DNA from: Undibacterium hunanense
GTDB taxonomy: Bacteria; Pseudomonadota; Gammaproteobacteria; Burkholderiales; Burkholderiaceae_D
Assembly: GCF_014284335.1 (NCBI RefSeq)
Contig: NZ_JACOGF010000007.1
Location: forward strand, 221,262-285,261
Length of the DNA: 64,000 nt
Direction of reading: 5' to 3'
Below, piece by piece: positions 15,367 to 24,801 of the stretch (positions within the stretch are counted from its first letter, which is position 1; each line of letters opens with the position of its first letter). A program made the position numbers and the translations under genes. The notes under the pieces were generated by a model. That model was not told the origin of the DNA. It ran no database searches and worked only from the letters and a program-made list of their open reading frames with translations.

Positions 15367-17842
15367 TGACGTGCTCGCGGAATTTGATAGTAAAACCGGC
15401 AGCATCCATGGGCCGACCAAAATAATAACCCTGCACCTGGTTGCAGCCCATTTTGCGCAAAAGTTCGGCCTGTTCTTTCTTCTCCACCCCTTCGGCAACC
15501 ACGCTCAGACCCAGGCTCAGCGCCATCGCGATGATGGCACTGGCAATGGCTGCATCGTCCGGATTTTCATGGATATCATTGATGAAGGATTTATCAATCT
15601 TCAGTTCATCAATAGGAAAGCGCCGCAAGTAGGAAAGACTGGAATAGCCGGTACCAAAATCGTCGAGTGAAATCGAAAGACCTAAGTTTTTCAACGCACG
15701 CAGTGCCACCAGGGTGCTGCTGACATCCTGCATCACCATGCTCTCGGTCAGTTCCAGTGTGACTTGTGCGGGGTCAGCGCCGGTTTCAGTAAAAATACTG
15801 GCCACCCTTTCGGACAGGTCTTCTTGCCGGAACTGCCGGGGCGACATATTGACGGCAATTTTGAGGTCTGCCATACCGGCTTTTTTCCAGCTCACTTGCT
15901 GCCGGCAGGCTTCAGCCAGAACCCATTCGCCCAGAGGTATGATCAGCCCGGTTTCTTCTGCCAGTGGAATAAATTCTATGGGGTGTATCAAGCCTATCTG
16001 CGGGTGATGCCAGCGCACCAGCGCCTCGGCACCAACAATACGGCCACTGGCCAGTTCTATCTTGGGCTGGTAATGCAGGGTAAATTCATGCCGCTCCAGC
16101 CCGCGCCGCAAGGCACCTTCCATATTCAGGCGACTGATGGCTGTCACGCCCATTTCAGGGATAAACTGGCGCACGCTGTTGCGTCCATGTTCCTTGACGC
16201 GGTACATGGCGATATCAGCATAGCGCAACAGTATCTCGCCATGGTCACCGTCCCTGGGGTACAGGGAAATACCAATACTGGCCGTCACAAATACATCATG
16301 CCCATTGATTTCAAACGGACGTGACAATGCGCCCAGGATTTTTTCGGCGACAACATCCACATCACTGGTTTCTGGCAAATCGGTGAGGATGACGACAAAC
16401 TCATCTCCGCCCAGGCGGGCGACGGTATCTGTTTCGCGCACACAGTGACTGAGCCTTTGCGCAACCTGTTTCAGCATTTCATCTCCGGCACCATGGCCGG
16501 ATGCATCGTTGATGAGTTTGAAGTGATCCAGATCAAGCAGCATCAGACCCACCGACAGATCCTGGCGCTTGGCCCAGGCAATGGCCTGGGTGATGCGGTC
16601 ATTCAATAAATTGCGATTGGCGAGACCAGTCAGACTGTCATGCGTGGCCTGGTATTCCAGCTCTTTCTGGTAATTGACACGTTCGCTGACATCATTGATG
16701 ACACTGACAAAATGTGTAGTGGCTGCACCACTGGCATCCTTGACGGGCGAAATGTGCAATTCATTCCAGAACTGTGTGCCGTCCTTGCGGTAATTGCGCA
16801 ATAGCGCACAACCCGCTCTTTTTTCACGCAGGGCAGAGCGTATCTCTTGCAAATCAGGCTGGGCCAGGTCTTCCCGGACCAGGAACCGCCCTTCCCGCCC
16901 TATGACTTCCTGCGCCGTGTAGCCAGTGATTTTCTCGAAAGCCGGGTTCACATAGACGATGGAATGATCGCTGTCATCGCTACGGGTAATCATGATGCCA
17001 TTGCTGCTCGACACCAGTGCCTGTTCGCGCAAGAGCAAAGCCTGTTCGACTTCCTTCAATTGGAATTTACTGTCAGTGATGTCCTGCTTGACTGCCACCA
17101 GATGTGTGATCACACCGTCCGCATTGCAGAGCGGGCTGACGATCTGTCTTTCCCAATACGTCGTACCGTCCTTGCGATGGCTGAGCACTTCACCCTGCCA
17201 GTGTTCGCCAACTTTCAGGGCAAGAATAACCCGCATGACTTTCTCGTCAGCTGGATCACCAGAATTCCAGAACACATGCTGACCCAGGACTTCATTGAGC
17301 CGATAGCCAGAAATGCGACAGAAACTGTCATTGCCATATTCCAGTTCACCGCCGGCATTGGTGATCACCACGGCAAATGGACTTTGCTGCACGGATAATG
17401 CCAGCATTTCCATATTGTCTTGTAAATCGTGGTGCTCATGTGTGCTGCTCAGGGAGTGTACGGCGTGCGCCAGTTCTTTTGCGAAGCGGCTGAGTATGTT
17501 GTAGGCATCACTGTTTTTGCTGAGGTCAAATTCCGCCCCTACCCGCAACTGCGCCAGTGCATGGCCATAATGCTGTAGCGGCAACACCAGATATTGCGTG
17601 CCTTGTTCAGCTTGCCTGTCAGCACGAAAACGATAAATTTCTGACTTGTCGCCCAGATCCAGTTCGATTTCAGCACACAGATAACCGGCACGCTGTACCA
17701 GGATGCGACAAAAACCACGCAACATCTCTGGTAACGCTGACGAATACCACAGGCAATGGGAAATCTCCCCCAGCAACAGATACCACTCTTCGAGCCGATG
17801 TGACTCGACATCCAAAGCATTCGTTTGGTCGATAATAGCCAT
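15359..17842 (-). CDS. GAF-PAS-PAS-GGDEF-EAL c-di-GMP signalling protein
   Basis: An 827-residue protein without obvious membrane helices. Order: a GAF-like sensor (~20-150), two PAS/PAC domains (~165-275 and ~285-400; e.g. YWERQIVSPL and FWNELHISPVKD), a GGDEF domain (~410-565) with intact GGDEF, and an EAL domain (~580-820) with intact GAEALVRW, DDFGTGYSS and the usual VAEGVE motif. Both active sites look complete, so it could make and break cyclic di-GMP, with the PAS and GAF modules sensing small ligands or redox state. The ATG at 17842 is preceded by AGGAG about 11 nt upstream. A small gene overlaps its 3' end. Confidence 0.93.
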   Translation of the reverse strand: MAIIDQTNALDVESHRLEEWYLLLGEISHCLWYSSALPEMLRGFCRILVQRAGYLCAEIELDLGDKSEIYRFRADRQAEQGTQYLVLPLQHYGHALAQLRVGAEFDLSKNSDAYNILSRFAKELAHAVHSLSSTHEHHDLQDNMEMLALSVQQSPFAVVITNAGGELEYGNDSFCRISGYRLNEVLGQHVFWNSGDPADEKVMRVILALKVGEHWQGEVLSHRKDGTTYWERQIVSPLCNADGVITHLVAVKQDITDSKFQLKEVEQALLLREQALVSSSNGIMITRSDDSDHSIVYVNPAFEKITGYTAQEVIGREGRFLVREDLAQPDLQEIRSALREKRAGCALLRNYRKDGTQFWNELHISPVKDASGAATTHFVSVINDVSERVNYQKELEYQATHDSLTGLANRNLLNDRITQAIAWAKRQDLSVGLMLLDLDHFKLINDASGHGAGDEMLKQVAQRLSHCVRETDTVARLGGDEFVVILTDLPETSDVDVVAEKILGALSRPFEINGHDVFVTASIGISLYPRDGDHGEILLRYADIAMYRVKEHGRNSVRQFIPEMGVTAISRLNMEGALRRGLERHEFTLHYQPKIELASGRIVGAEALVRWHHPQIGLIHPIEFIPLAEETGLIIPLGEWVLAEACRQQVSWKKAGMADLKIAVNMSPRQFRQEDLSERVASIFTETGADPAQVTLELTESMVMQDVSSTLVALRALKNLGLSISLDDFGTGYSSLSYLRRFPIDELKIDKSFINDIHENPDDAAIASAIIAMALSLGLSVVAEGVEKKEQAELLRKMGCNQVQGYYFGRPMDAAGFTIKFREHVNE

Positions 17843-17877
17843 TGCTTCGCGGTCTCCTGTTCAACACGCTGTTTTCC

Positions 17878-17976
17878 GGACTTACGCAAAACCGCCCCAT
17901 CTGCGTTGCAGCTCCTAGCCGTACTAAAGTACTGTCTTCGTCGCTGCGCCTTGATGGGACAATTTTGCGTAAGTCC
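17878..17976. repeat. 99-bp imperfect palindrome, MITE/REP-like
   Basis: The ends are perfect 14-bp inverted repeats (GGACTTACGCAAAA at 17878-17891 and its complement at 17963-17976). Pairing continues imperfectly through CCATC/GATGG to a centre at GTAC-TAAA-GTAC (17921-17932). It has no coding capacity. It lies between the GGDEF/EAL gene and glyQ and resembles small dispersed elements of Burkholderiales. Confidence 0.65.
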
Positions 17977-18338
17977 TAACTGGGCAAGTGAATTTTTATA
18001 CCTTGTAGCCACACGAATTGCAACAAAAACCGCCAAAGCAGCGCTGTCTATTTATGCTGCAATTGCGTTCAAACAAATAGAGAACTGCGCAGATTTTTAA
18101 AAAATATTTACAAAAAGAATAATTTTCCTGTTTTTATCTTTTTCGGTTTTCCCTTGAATTTCTCTGTGCCTATGTGTCTCTGTGGTGAAAGGTCTTTAGT
18201 ATTTCAACAATCTACAGGTTAAAATTAATAAAACAACATCAAGCAAATTAGCCTATACAGCGCAAAAGCCGTTAAAATCTAAGGTTTGGCAAACTTTATT
18301 CATCGCTTCTTCAAGAAGTGACAAAGGCAGATAGCACG
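17977..18338. other. AT-rich leader region upstream of glyQ
   Basis: No gene is seen. The DNA is AT-rich, with T- and A-tracts at 18095-18150, and presumably carries the glyQS promoter, which I could not place. No T-box or riboswitch-like structure was recognised. Confidence 0.4.
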
Positions 18339-19301
18339 ATGCTCACATTTCAACAAATTATCCTGACATTACAAGATTACTGGGACAAACAAGGCTGCGC
18401 CCTGTTGCAACCTTACGATATGGAAGTGGGTGCGGGTACTTCGCACACAGGTACTTTCTTGCGCGCCATCGGGCCGGAACCATGGCGTGCGGCCTATGTA
18501 CAGCCTTCCCGTCGTCCTAAAGATGGCCGCTATGGCGAAAACCCTAACCGTCTGCAACACTATTACCAGTATCAGGTGGTGTTGAAACCGGCACCGGAAA
18601 ATATTCTTGATCTGTATCTGGGTTCATTGAAGGCCCTGGGTCTGGATTTGCAGCAAAACGACATTCGCTTTGTGGAAGATGACTGGGAAAACCCTACCCT
18701 GGGTGCCTGGGGTCTGGGCTGGGAAGTCTGGCTCAATGGCATGGAAGTCACGCAGTTCACCTACTTCCAGCAAGTCGGCGGCATTGATTGCAAGCCTATC
18801 CTGGGTGAAATTACTTACGGCATCGAACGTCTGGCCATGTATTTGCAAGGCGTGGAAAACGTATACGACCTGGTATGGACAGAACGTGAAGAAAATGGCC
18901 AGACCGTGCGCCTGTCTTATGGCGATGTTTTTCATCAAAACGAAGTCGAACAATCGACCTTCAATTTTGAATATTCCAATACCGATTTCCTGTTCTCTTT
19001 GTTCACCAACTACGAAGCAGAAGCCAAGCGCCTGTTGGAAGTGACCGAGAAATCCCTGGCGCTGCCAGCCTATGAAATGATTTTGAAGGCGGCACATACC
19101 TTCAACTTGCTGGATGCGCGTGGAGCGATATCCGTGACCGAGCGTGCCGCCTACATAGGCCGCATCCGCAATCTGTCGCGTGCAGTGGCTGCGGCTTACT
19201 ATGCATCGCGTGAAGCACTGGGCTTCCCCATGTGCGCGGCAGATGACAGGCACAAGCCTGCTCCCGCCGCTGTCACTACAACTACGGTCGCCGCTGCATA
19301 A
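18339..19301 (+). CDS. glyQ: Glycyl-tRNA synthetase alpha subunit
   Basis: Class II aminoacyl-tRNA synthetase catalytic subunit of the alpha2-beta2 bacterial type, charging tRNA-Gly with glycine in the cytoplasm. Family signatures run through the protein: [18 protein letters not shown] at the start, [39 protein letters not shown] and [20 protein letters not shown] placed the start at ATG 18339 (MLTFQQII), where homologues begin; the frame is open to a GTG at 18318 that has no better ribosome site. The ~20-residue Ala/Thr-rich tail is variable. glyS follows 69 bp downstream. Confidence 0.97.
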   Translation: MLTFQQIILTLQDYWDKQGCALLQPYDMEVGAGTSHTGTFLRAIGPEPWRAAYVQPSRRPKDGRYGENPNRLQHYYQYQVVLKPAPENILDLYLGSLKALGLDLQQNDIRFVEDDWENPTLGAWGLGWEVWLNGMEVTQFTYFQQVGGIDCKPILGEITYGIERLAMYLQGVENVYDLVWTEREENGQTVRLSYGDVFHQNEVEQSTFNFEYSNTDFLFSLFTNYEAEAKRLLEVTEKSLALPAYEMILKAAHTFNLLDARGAISVTERAAYIGRIRNLSRAVAAAYYASREALGFPMCAADDRHKPAPAAVTTTTVAAA

Positions 19302-19370
19302 GCACTGCATAGCCAACAAGAACATCATTAAACAGATTCTGGCACAGCGCCGGAACGTAGGATAAGAAAC

Positions 19371-21455
19371 ATGAGCCAAACACTGTTAGTTGAATTATTT
19401 ACCGAAGAGCTGCCACCCAAGGCACTGGCCAAACTGGGCGAGGCATTCAGTGCCGGCATCGTGGCTGGCTTGAAATCACGCGATTTTCTCGACGCTGATT
19501 CCAGCGCCACCAGCTATGCATCACCACGCCGCCTGGCGGTCAGCATCACTGGCGTACGTGCCACATCGCCAGACAAACTGATGCGTGAAAAAGTCTTGCC
19601 GGTATCCGTTGCACTGGATGCAGCTGGCAATGCCACACCACCGCTGGCCAAGAAACTGGCAGCGCTGGGCTTTCCCAATTTGCAAGTCAGCGATCTGGAA
19701 CGTGCTGTTGATGGCAAGGCGGAGAGCTTCTTCTACAGCTATACAGCCGCAGGTACCGCGCTGGCACCCGCCGTGCAGACTGCACTGGAAGACACCATAG
19801 GCAAACTGCCTATCCCGAAAGTCATGAGTTATCAACGCCCGGATGGTGATACGGTGCATTTTGTGCGCCCTGTGCACAAGATCATTGCGCTGCATGGTGT
19901 CAATATCGTACCCTTGTCTTTGCTGGGTTTGAACAGCGACCGCATTACCAAAGGCCATCGCTTCCTGTCTGCTGGTGAAGTCAGTATTGCCAAGGCTGAA
20001 GACTATGCCGCCAACCTGAAAACCGAAGGTAAGGTCATCGCCAGCTTCAATGAGCGTAAAGAACAGATACGTGCTGCCCTGCTGGGCAAAGCCGGTGGCG
20101 ATCAGGTACTGATGCCAGAAGCCCTGCTGGATGAAGTCACCGCCCTGGTGGAATGGCCAGTCGTGTACGAATGCAATTTCGAGCAGGAATTTTTGGCGGT
20201 ACCGCAAGAATGTCTGATCCTGACCATGCAGACCAACCAGAAATATTTTGCCCTGACGGATGCCAATGGCAAATTGCGTTCACGTTTCCTGATCGTCTCG
20301 AATCTGGAAACCAGCGACCCGCAACATATCATCCAGGGTAATGAACGCGTCGTGCGTCCGCGCCTGTCAGATGCAAAATTCTTCTTTGAACAAGACAAGA
20401 AAAAGACACTGGAATCACGCCTGCCTTTGCTGGCGAACGTGGTTTACCACAACAAGCTGGGCAGCCAGGCAGAACGTACCCAACGCGTCAAAACCCTGGC
20501 AGGAAAGATTGCTGCCAGCCTGAAAGGCGACATCGCCCTGACCGAACGCGCCGCCCTGCTGGCCAAGACCGATTTGCTGACCGACATGGTAGGTGAATTC
20601 CCTGAGCTACAAGGCATCATGGGTACCTACTATGCCCAGCACGATGGCGAGCACGCTGATGTCGCCGCTGCCGCATCTGAACATTATCAGCCACGTTTCG
20701 CCGGTGATGCGCTGCCAGCAACGCTGACAGGTACTGCCGTAGCCCTGGCAGACAAACTGGAAACCCTGGTCGGTATCTGGGGCATAGGCTTGCAACCTAC
20801 CGGTGATCGTGATCCATTTGCCCTGCGTCGCCATGCGCTGGGCATCTTGCGCATGCTGGTAGAAAAACGCCTGAACCTGTCGTTGAACACCTTGCTGACA
20901 CAAGCCGTGGCACTGTTTGCCGGCAATGCCAATTTCACCGACCCGACAGCCGATGTATTGAACTTCCTGTTTGACCGCCTGCGTGGTCAATTGCGCGACA
21001 AGGGTTTTTCACAAAGCGAAGTGGAAGCCGTGGTTGCCCAGCAACCAGACACGCTGGATAACATCGTTGAACGCCTGCAAGCCGTACAAGCCTTTGCTGC
21101 CCTGCCAGAATCAGAAGCGCTGGCAGCTGCCAACAAGCGTATTACCAATATCCTCAAGAAGGCCGAAGCTGCACCAGGCGCAGTGAATCCATCGCTGTTG
21201 CAGGAAGCCGCAGAACAGGCCCTGGCCAAAGCCATGGCCGATGTCAAACCAGAAGTCGATGCAGCCTTTGCCAAAGGTGATTTCACCAGCGCCCTGAAAA
21301 CCCTGGCCGCCCTGCGTGCAGCGGTGGACAGTTTCTTCAATGATGTGATGGTGAATGCAGAAGACCTGGCCTTGCGTAACAACCGCCTCGCCTTGCTGGC
21401 CAGCCTGCATGGCATGATGAATCAGGTAGCCGACATTTCCAAGCTGGCCGCCTGA
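19371..21455 (+). CDS. glyS: Glycyl-tRNA synthetase beta subunit
   Basis: A 694-residue beta subunit, close to the usual ~690. The start [15 protein letters not shown] is characteristic, as are [51 protein letters not shown] and [14 protein letters not shown]. The C-terminal portion holds the anticodon-binding-like helical domain. It recognises tRNA-Gly and is required with GlyQ for charging. A purine-rich AGGATAAGAAAC precedes the ATG. It forms an operon with glyQ, probably continuing into gmhB and plsC. Confidence 0.97.
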   Translation: MSQTLLVELFTEELPPKALAKLGEAFSAGIVAGLKSRDFLDADSSATSYASPRRLAVSITGVRATSPDKLMREKVLPVSVALDAAGNATPPLAKKLAALGFPNLQVSDLERAVDGKAESFFYSYTAAGTALAPAVQTALEDTIGKLPIPKVMSYQRPDGDTVHFVRPVHKIIALHGVNIVPLSLLGLNSDRITKGHRFLSAGEVSIAKAEDYAANLKTEGKVIASFNERKEQIRAALLGKAGGDQVLMPEALLDEVTALVEWPVVYECNFEQEFLAVPQECLILTMQTNQKYFALTDANGKLRSRFLIVSNLETSDPQHIIQGNERVVRPRLSDAKFFFEQDKKKTLESRLPLLANVVYHNKLGSQAERTQRVKTLAGKIAASLKGDIALTERAALLAKTDLLTDMVGEFPELQGIMGTYYAQHDGEHADVAAAASEHYQPRFAGDALPATLTGTAVALADKLETLVGIWGIGLQPTGDRDPFALRRHALGILRMLVEKRLNLSLNTLLTQAVALFAGNANFTDPTADVLNFLFDRLRGQLRDKGFSQSEVEAVVAQQPDTLDNIVERLQAVQAFAALPESEALAAANKRITNILKKAEAAPGAVNPSLLQEAAEQALAKAMADVKPEVDAAFAKGDFTSALKTLAALRAAVDSFFNDVMVNAEDLALRNNRLALLASLHGMMNQVADISKLAA

Positions 21456-21490
21456 TAAAGTTATATAGTACAAACCAAGACCATGCACGC

Positions 21491-21523
21491 AAGGACAGTA
21501 CCCGCAACAGCGGCACTGTCCTT
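21491..21523 (+). other. Stem-loop between glyS and gmhB
   Basis: Perfect 9-bp arms AAGGACAGT (21491-21499) and ACTGTCCTT (21515-21523) enclose a 15-nt loop. No T-tract follows, so it may be an RNA-stability or attenuation structure within the operon rather than a terminator. Confidence 0.4.
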
Positions 21524-21564
21524 GTAAACCGATGCCTACTGATGACCAATGAGAAGGACAGGCC

Positions 21565-22128
21565 ATGAAACTCATCATCCTTGACCGTGATGGCGTCATC
21601 AATCAGGATTCGGATGACTTTATCAAGTCGCCCGATGAATGGAAACCCATCCCCGGTTCACTACAGGCAATTGCGCGCCTGAACCAGGCAGGTTATTGCG
21701 TGGTCGTGGCCACCAATCAGTCTGGTATAGGCCGAAAACTGTTTGATATGGCGACCCTGAATGCGATACACCAGAAAATGCATACCGCAGCCCAGCAACT
21801 GGGTGCCACTATCGATGCGATTTTTTTCTGCCCACATATGGCAGATGAAAACTGCGACTGCCGCAAACCCAAGCCCGGAATGTTGCAGGAAATTGCACGT
21901 CGCTATGACATTAATCTGAAAGGTGTGCATTGCGTCGGTGATTCGCTGCGCGATCTGCAGGCGGGTTTTGTCGTTGGTTGTATCCCGCACCTGGTATTGA
22001 CTGGCAAAGGCACCAAAACCCAGGAAAAAGGCGGGCTACCCCCTGGTACGCAGGTCTATCCCAACCTGGCAGCGATGGTGGACAAACTGGTGGAAAACTC
22101 ACCATCCGAATTTAATATCGCGATCTGA
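21565..22128 (+). CDS. gmhB: D-glycero-D-manno-heptose 1,7-bisphosphate 7-phosphatase
   Basis: A 187-residue HAD phosphatase that removes the 7-phosphate from heptose bisphosphate in ADP-heptose synthesis for lipopolysaccharide core. Motif I is ILDRDGVIN, motif II VVVATNQSGIGR, the zinc loop is CPHMADENCDCRKPKPG with its Cys/His ligands, and motif IV is CVGDSLRDLQAG. Length is normal. AAGGAC precedes the ATG. It lies in the glyQ-glyS-gmhB-plsC order common in beta-proteobacteria. Confidence 0.95.
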   Translation: MKLIILDRDGVINQDSDDFIKSPDEWKPIPGSLQAIARLNQAGYCVVVATNQSGIGRKLFDMATLNAIHQKMHTAAQQLGATIDAIFFCPHMADENCDCRKPKPGMLQEIARRYDINLKGVHCVGDSLRDLQAGFVVGCIPHLVLTGKGTKTQEKGGLPPGTQVYPNLAAMVDKLVENSPSEFNIAI

Positions 22129-22160
22129 ACGCTTTCAGCATCGCCGCAACTGGAGACTAC

Positions 22161-22910
22161 ATGCTTCGTTTTACCCTTTTTGTACGCTCACTGATATTCT
22201 TGCTGGTGATGGGCATAGTGACCATCGTCTGGGCTCCCATCAGTATGCTGTTTGCGTTTTTGCCGTATAACCAGCGCTATTACATCACGGCCCGCTGGAA
22301 TGTCACCATCATCTGGGCAGCAAAAGTCATTTGTGGCATACGCTACCAGACCAAAGGCTTTGAAAATTTCCCGGATGGACCGGCCATCCTGCTATGTAAA
22401 CATCAGTCCGCCTGGGAAACCATCTTTCTGTTGATGGCAACACCGCGTCCGCTGGTATTCGTCTTCAAAAAAGAAATCACCTATATCCCCTTCTTTGGCT
22501 GGGCAATATCCATGCTGCGCATGATCCCTATTGACCGCAGCAAGGGCAAGGATGCCTTCGCCCACGTCGTCACCCAGGGCCGCAAGCGCCTGGCCGATGG
22601 CCAGTGGATCATCATGTTCCCTGAAGGTACACGTATCGCCGTGGGTAAAAAAGGCCAGTACAAAGGCGGCGGTGCCCGTCTGGCAGTGGAAACAAATACA
22701 CCGGTTGTACCTATCGCGGTAAATTCTGGCGAATGCTGGCCCAAAAACTCTTTCACCAAATTGCCAGGTACTGTCACTGTGTCTGTCGGTAAACCGATAG
22801 CCCCCAATGACATGAATGCAGTTGAACTGATGGCTGAAGTGGAAAAATGGATAGAAGCAGAAATGCGCGTGATTTCGCCGCAGGTGTATCAATCTGAGCA
22901 AGCCAGATAA
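22161..22910 (+). CDS. plsC: 1-acyl-sn-glycerol-3-phosphate acyltransferase
   Basis: A 249-residue inner-membrane enzyme that adds the second acyl chain to lysophosphatidate in phospholipid synthesis. It has an N-terminal hydrophobic helix (~8-35), the catalytic HX4E-type motif CKHQSAWET, FKKEITYIPFFGW, and the substrate motif MFPEGTR. PlsC usually has Asp in the HX4D position; this one has Glu, which also occurs in the family. GGAG precedes the ATG. It is 32 bp downstream of gmhB and probably co-transcribed. Confidence 0.93.
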   Translation: MLRFTLFVRSLIFLLVMGIVTIVWAPISMLFAFLPYNQRYYITARWNVTIIWAAKVICGIRYQTKGFENFPDGPAILLCKHQSAWETIFLLMATPRPLVFVFKKEITYIPFFGWAISMLRMIPIDRSKGKDAFAHVVTQGRKRLADGQWIIMFPEGTRIAVGKKGQYKGGGARLAVETNTPVVPIAVNSGECWPKNSFTKLPGTVTVSVGKPIAPNDMNAVELMAEVEKWIEAEMRVISPQVYQSEQAR

Positions 22911-23083
22911 GCTATCCGGGCTGATGCGATCTGCGTCGGCCCATTCCCCTCCCCCTCAAGAAATTCTCAATTTCAGCCACAAAAACACGAAACCCTGAAA
23001 ATAGGTCACACTATTGAATATGTCAGCAAAAAATGCTGGCCAAAAGTTCCATGTGATATTGAATCAGGATTACCCAGGCTGAA

Positions 23084-23998
23084 ATGAAACCCCGCATTCC
23101 ATCTATTGGCAAAGCCATACAAATGGCTTTGCAACTGGATTTATTCAGTGATTTTCTGGTGCCGGACAAACTGCGTCCCGCACCTGCCAGTCCCCCCACT
23201 CCAGCCAAAGACAGTGTCCAGAAGGATGAAGTGCGTCCGCTCGCGCCGCCACCATCCACCTTTGTCAACACCAGCAACAAGCGGCGCATCCTGATACAGG
23301 ATTATTTGCTTGAATATGATTTGCAGCGTTCGAAACGCCGCAGCATCGGTTTTCTGATCAATGAAGATGGTTTGCGCATCACGGCACCGCGTTGGGTGAC
23401 CATAGCTGATATTGAAACAGCCATACACGAGAAACAAAGCTGGATATTACGCAAGCTGACCGAGCGCCGGGACCGTACGCAACGTCAGCTGGAACCAAAA
23501 ATGCACTGGAAAGATGGGGCAAAACTCCCCTATCTGGGTGGTGAGATCACGCTACAGATAGCGCCAGCCTCTGTCAGTGGCACCCATTTCCTGGCAGACC
23601 AGGGCACGCTGATCATCAACCTGCCCGCCAATGCCGGCGAGCAGCAGTTGAAAGACCGTGTACAAGCCTGGTTGCAACAGGAGGCCAAGCGGGTATTCAA
23701 TGAGCGCCTGCCGGTCTTTGCAGAAAAACTGAATGTGCGCTATCAGAGCATGGCGCTGTCAGCGGCGACCACGCGCTGGGGTTCTTGTACCTCACAAGGA
23801 AAAATACGCCTGAACTGGCGACTGATTCATTTTTCACCGATGATTATTGATTATGTCGTCGCGCATGAACTGGCACATCTGCGGGAAATGAATCACAGTC
23901 CGCGTTTCTGGGCGACGGTACAATCCGTATTCCCCGACTTTGAACTGGCCCGCAACAAGTTGCGCCAGCATGCCAGCGCCGATCTGCCCGCCTTTTAA
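23084..23998 (+). CDS. YgjP-like zinc metallopeptidase (M48-type, DUF45)
   Basis: A 304-residue protein whose C-terminal half is the YgjP/DUF45 peptidase: RWGSCTSQGKIRLNWRL, then the zinc motif VAHELAHLREMNHSPRFW (HExxH plus a downstream His). The middle part (LLEYDLQRSKRRSIGFLI) is also family-typical. The first ~75 residues are an extra Pro-rich N-terminal segment not seen in short members. The ATG at 23084 has only a weak AGG upstream, and an ATG at 23123 is an alternative. Probably cytoplasmic; substrates unknown. It converges with the FecR gene. Confidence 0.86.
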   Translation: MKPRIPSIGKAIQMALQLDLFSDFLVPDKLRPAPASPPTPAKDSVQKDEVRPLAPPPSTFVNTSNKRRILIQDYLLEYDLQRSKRRSIGFLINEDGLRITAPRWVTIADIETAIHEKQSWILRKLTERRDRTQRQLEPKMHWKDGAKLPYLGGEITLQIAPASVSGTHFLADQGTLIINLPANAGEQQLKDRVQAWLQQEAKRVFNERLPVFAEKLNVRYQSMALSAATTRWGSCTSQGKIRLNWRLIHFSPMIIDYVVAHELAHLREMNHSPRFWATVQSVFPDFELARNKLRQHASADLPAF

Positions 23999-24009
23999 GT
24001 CTTGATTGC

Positions 24010-24040
24010 CAATCCTGCACTGATGAACCAGGCAGGATTG
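24010..24040. terminator. Stem-loop between convergent genes
   Basis: Arms CAATCCTGC (24010-24018) and GCAGGATTG (24032-24040) form a perfect 9-bp stem with a 13-nt loop, 12 bp after the peptidase stop and 18 bp before the FecR-gene stop. It lacks a strong T-tract but is placed to end both transcripts. Confidence 0.45.
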
Positions 24041-24057
24041 ATCAGAACCCGGACAAG

Positions 24058-24801
24058 CTAACGCACCTCACATATCAGGCTACCCGATTTGTTTTCATTG
24101 CTGGCATTCTCCTGGCTGTTACCAGCCGGGAAGCTGACCGGCGGGCTGAACTGCATGCCTGGATTATTCGGCAACAGTACCGGCGGTTTCGAGAAGCTGA
24201 CGGCATAGGCGAACTGTCCGGCTGACACCTCCAGCAAGCCGGCATCGTTTTTCAGGAAGATCGTCCCATCCAATACCTGGACATACAGGCCGGGCGGTCT
24301 GCCTGCACCCTGCGGATCATTGGCGCCTGATAATTCAGGCGGTACATATTCGGCAATGAAGGTGGTGCCGCGTATGCCTATCGATGCCGTTGGTGTATTC
24401 AGGCCAAATCTTTCCTTGTTGCGCTTGCCCAGAATACCGGTCACTGCACGCATGCCGCCCTTGATCAGGGTCATGGCAAAACCGTCATTAGCTGGTTTGT
24501 CTTCTTCGAAAGAAAACTGGTCTATGCGCAATTGCGTATTGGGACGCAGGGTGACTTCACTGTTATCGGCAAACTTGATACGGGCGTAGGTATCTTTTTC
24601 TGCAATCAGGATATCGCCCTGCTCGACCGTGGATTTCTGTGTCAATACCTTGACCGTACCATCAGTTTTCTTGACGAGCAAAGGCCCGCTCAGGTGCGTG
24701 ACGGTACCCGCGACCTGGGCTGCGAAACTGAATGCGCAGCTCAGGCATAGCGACAACAGGAAAAGAAACTTAATTGCAGTACAGTTTTTTATCAGTAGCA
24801 T
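24058..24801 (-). CDS. FecR-domain periplasmic protein in the TPS operon
   Basis: A 247-residue exported protein with a FecR domain: after a signal peptide (FLFLLSLCLSCAFSFA) come VAGTVTHLSGPLLVKK, VEQGDILIAEKDTYARIKF and EVTLRPNTQLRIDQF, then TASIGIRGTTFIAEY, and a Pro/Ser/Asn-rich tail with a late Cys. I chose the ATG at 24801, with GGAG upstream and the signal peptide right behind it; the open frame to 24918 would add 39 residues that hide the signal. The start lies 32 bp inside the 3' end of the haemagglutinin-like gene, so the two are coupled. Classical FecR relays iron signals to a sigma factor; here no sigma factor is adjacent, so a structural or surface-related role is equally possible. 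Confidence 0.8.
   Translation of the reverse strand: MLLIKNCTAIKFLFLLSLCLSCAFSFAAQVAGTVTHLSGPLLVKKTDGTVKVLTQKSTVEQGDILIAEKDTYARIKFADNSEVTLRPNTQLRIDQFSFEEDKPANDGFAMTLIKGGMRAVTGILGKRNKERFGLNTPTASIGIRGTTFIAEYVPPELSGANDPQGAGRPPGLYVQVLDGTIFLKNDAGLLEVSAGQFAYAVSFSKPPVLLPNNPGMQFSPPVSFPAGNSQENASNENKSGSLICEVR

Noticed and set aside
17977..18338. T-box or other riboswitch upstream of glyQ
   Set aside because: No specifier loop or T-box consensus could be seen, and T-boxes are not expected in beta-proteobacteria.
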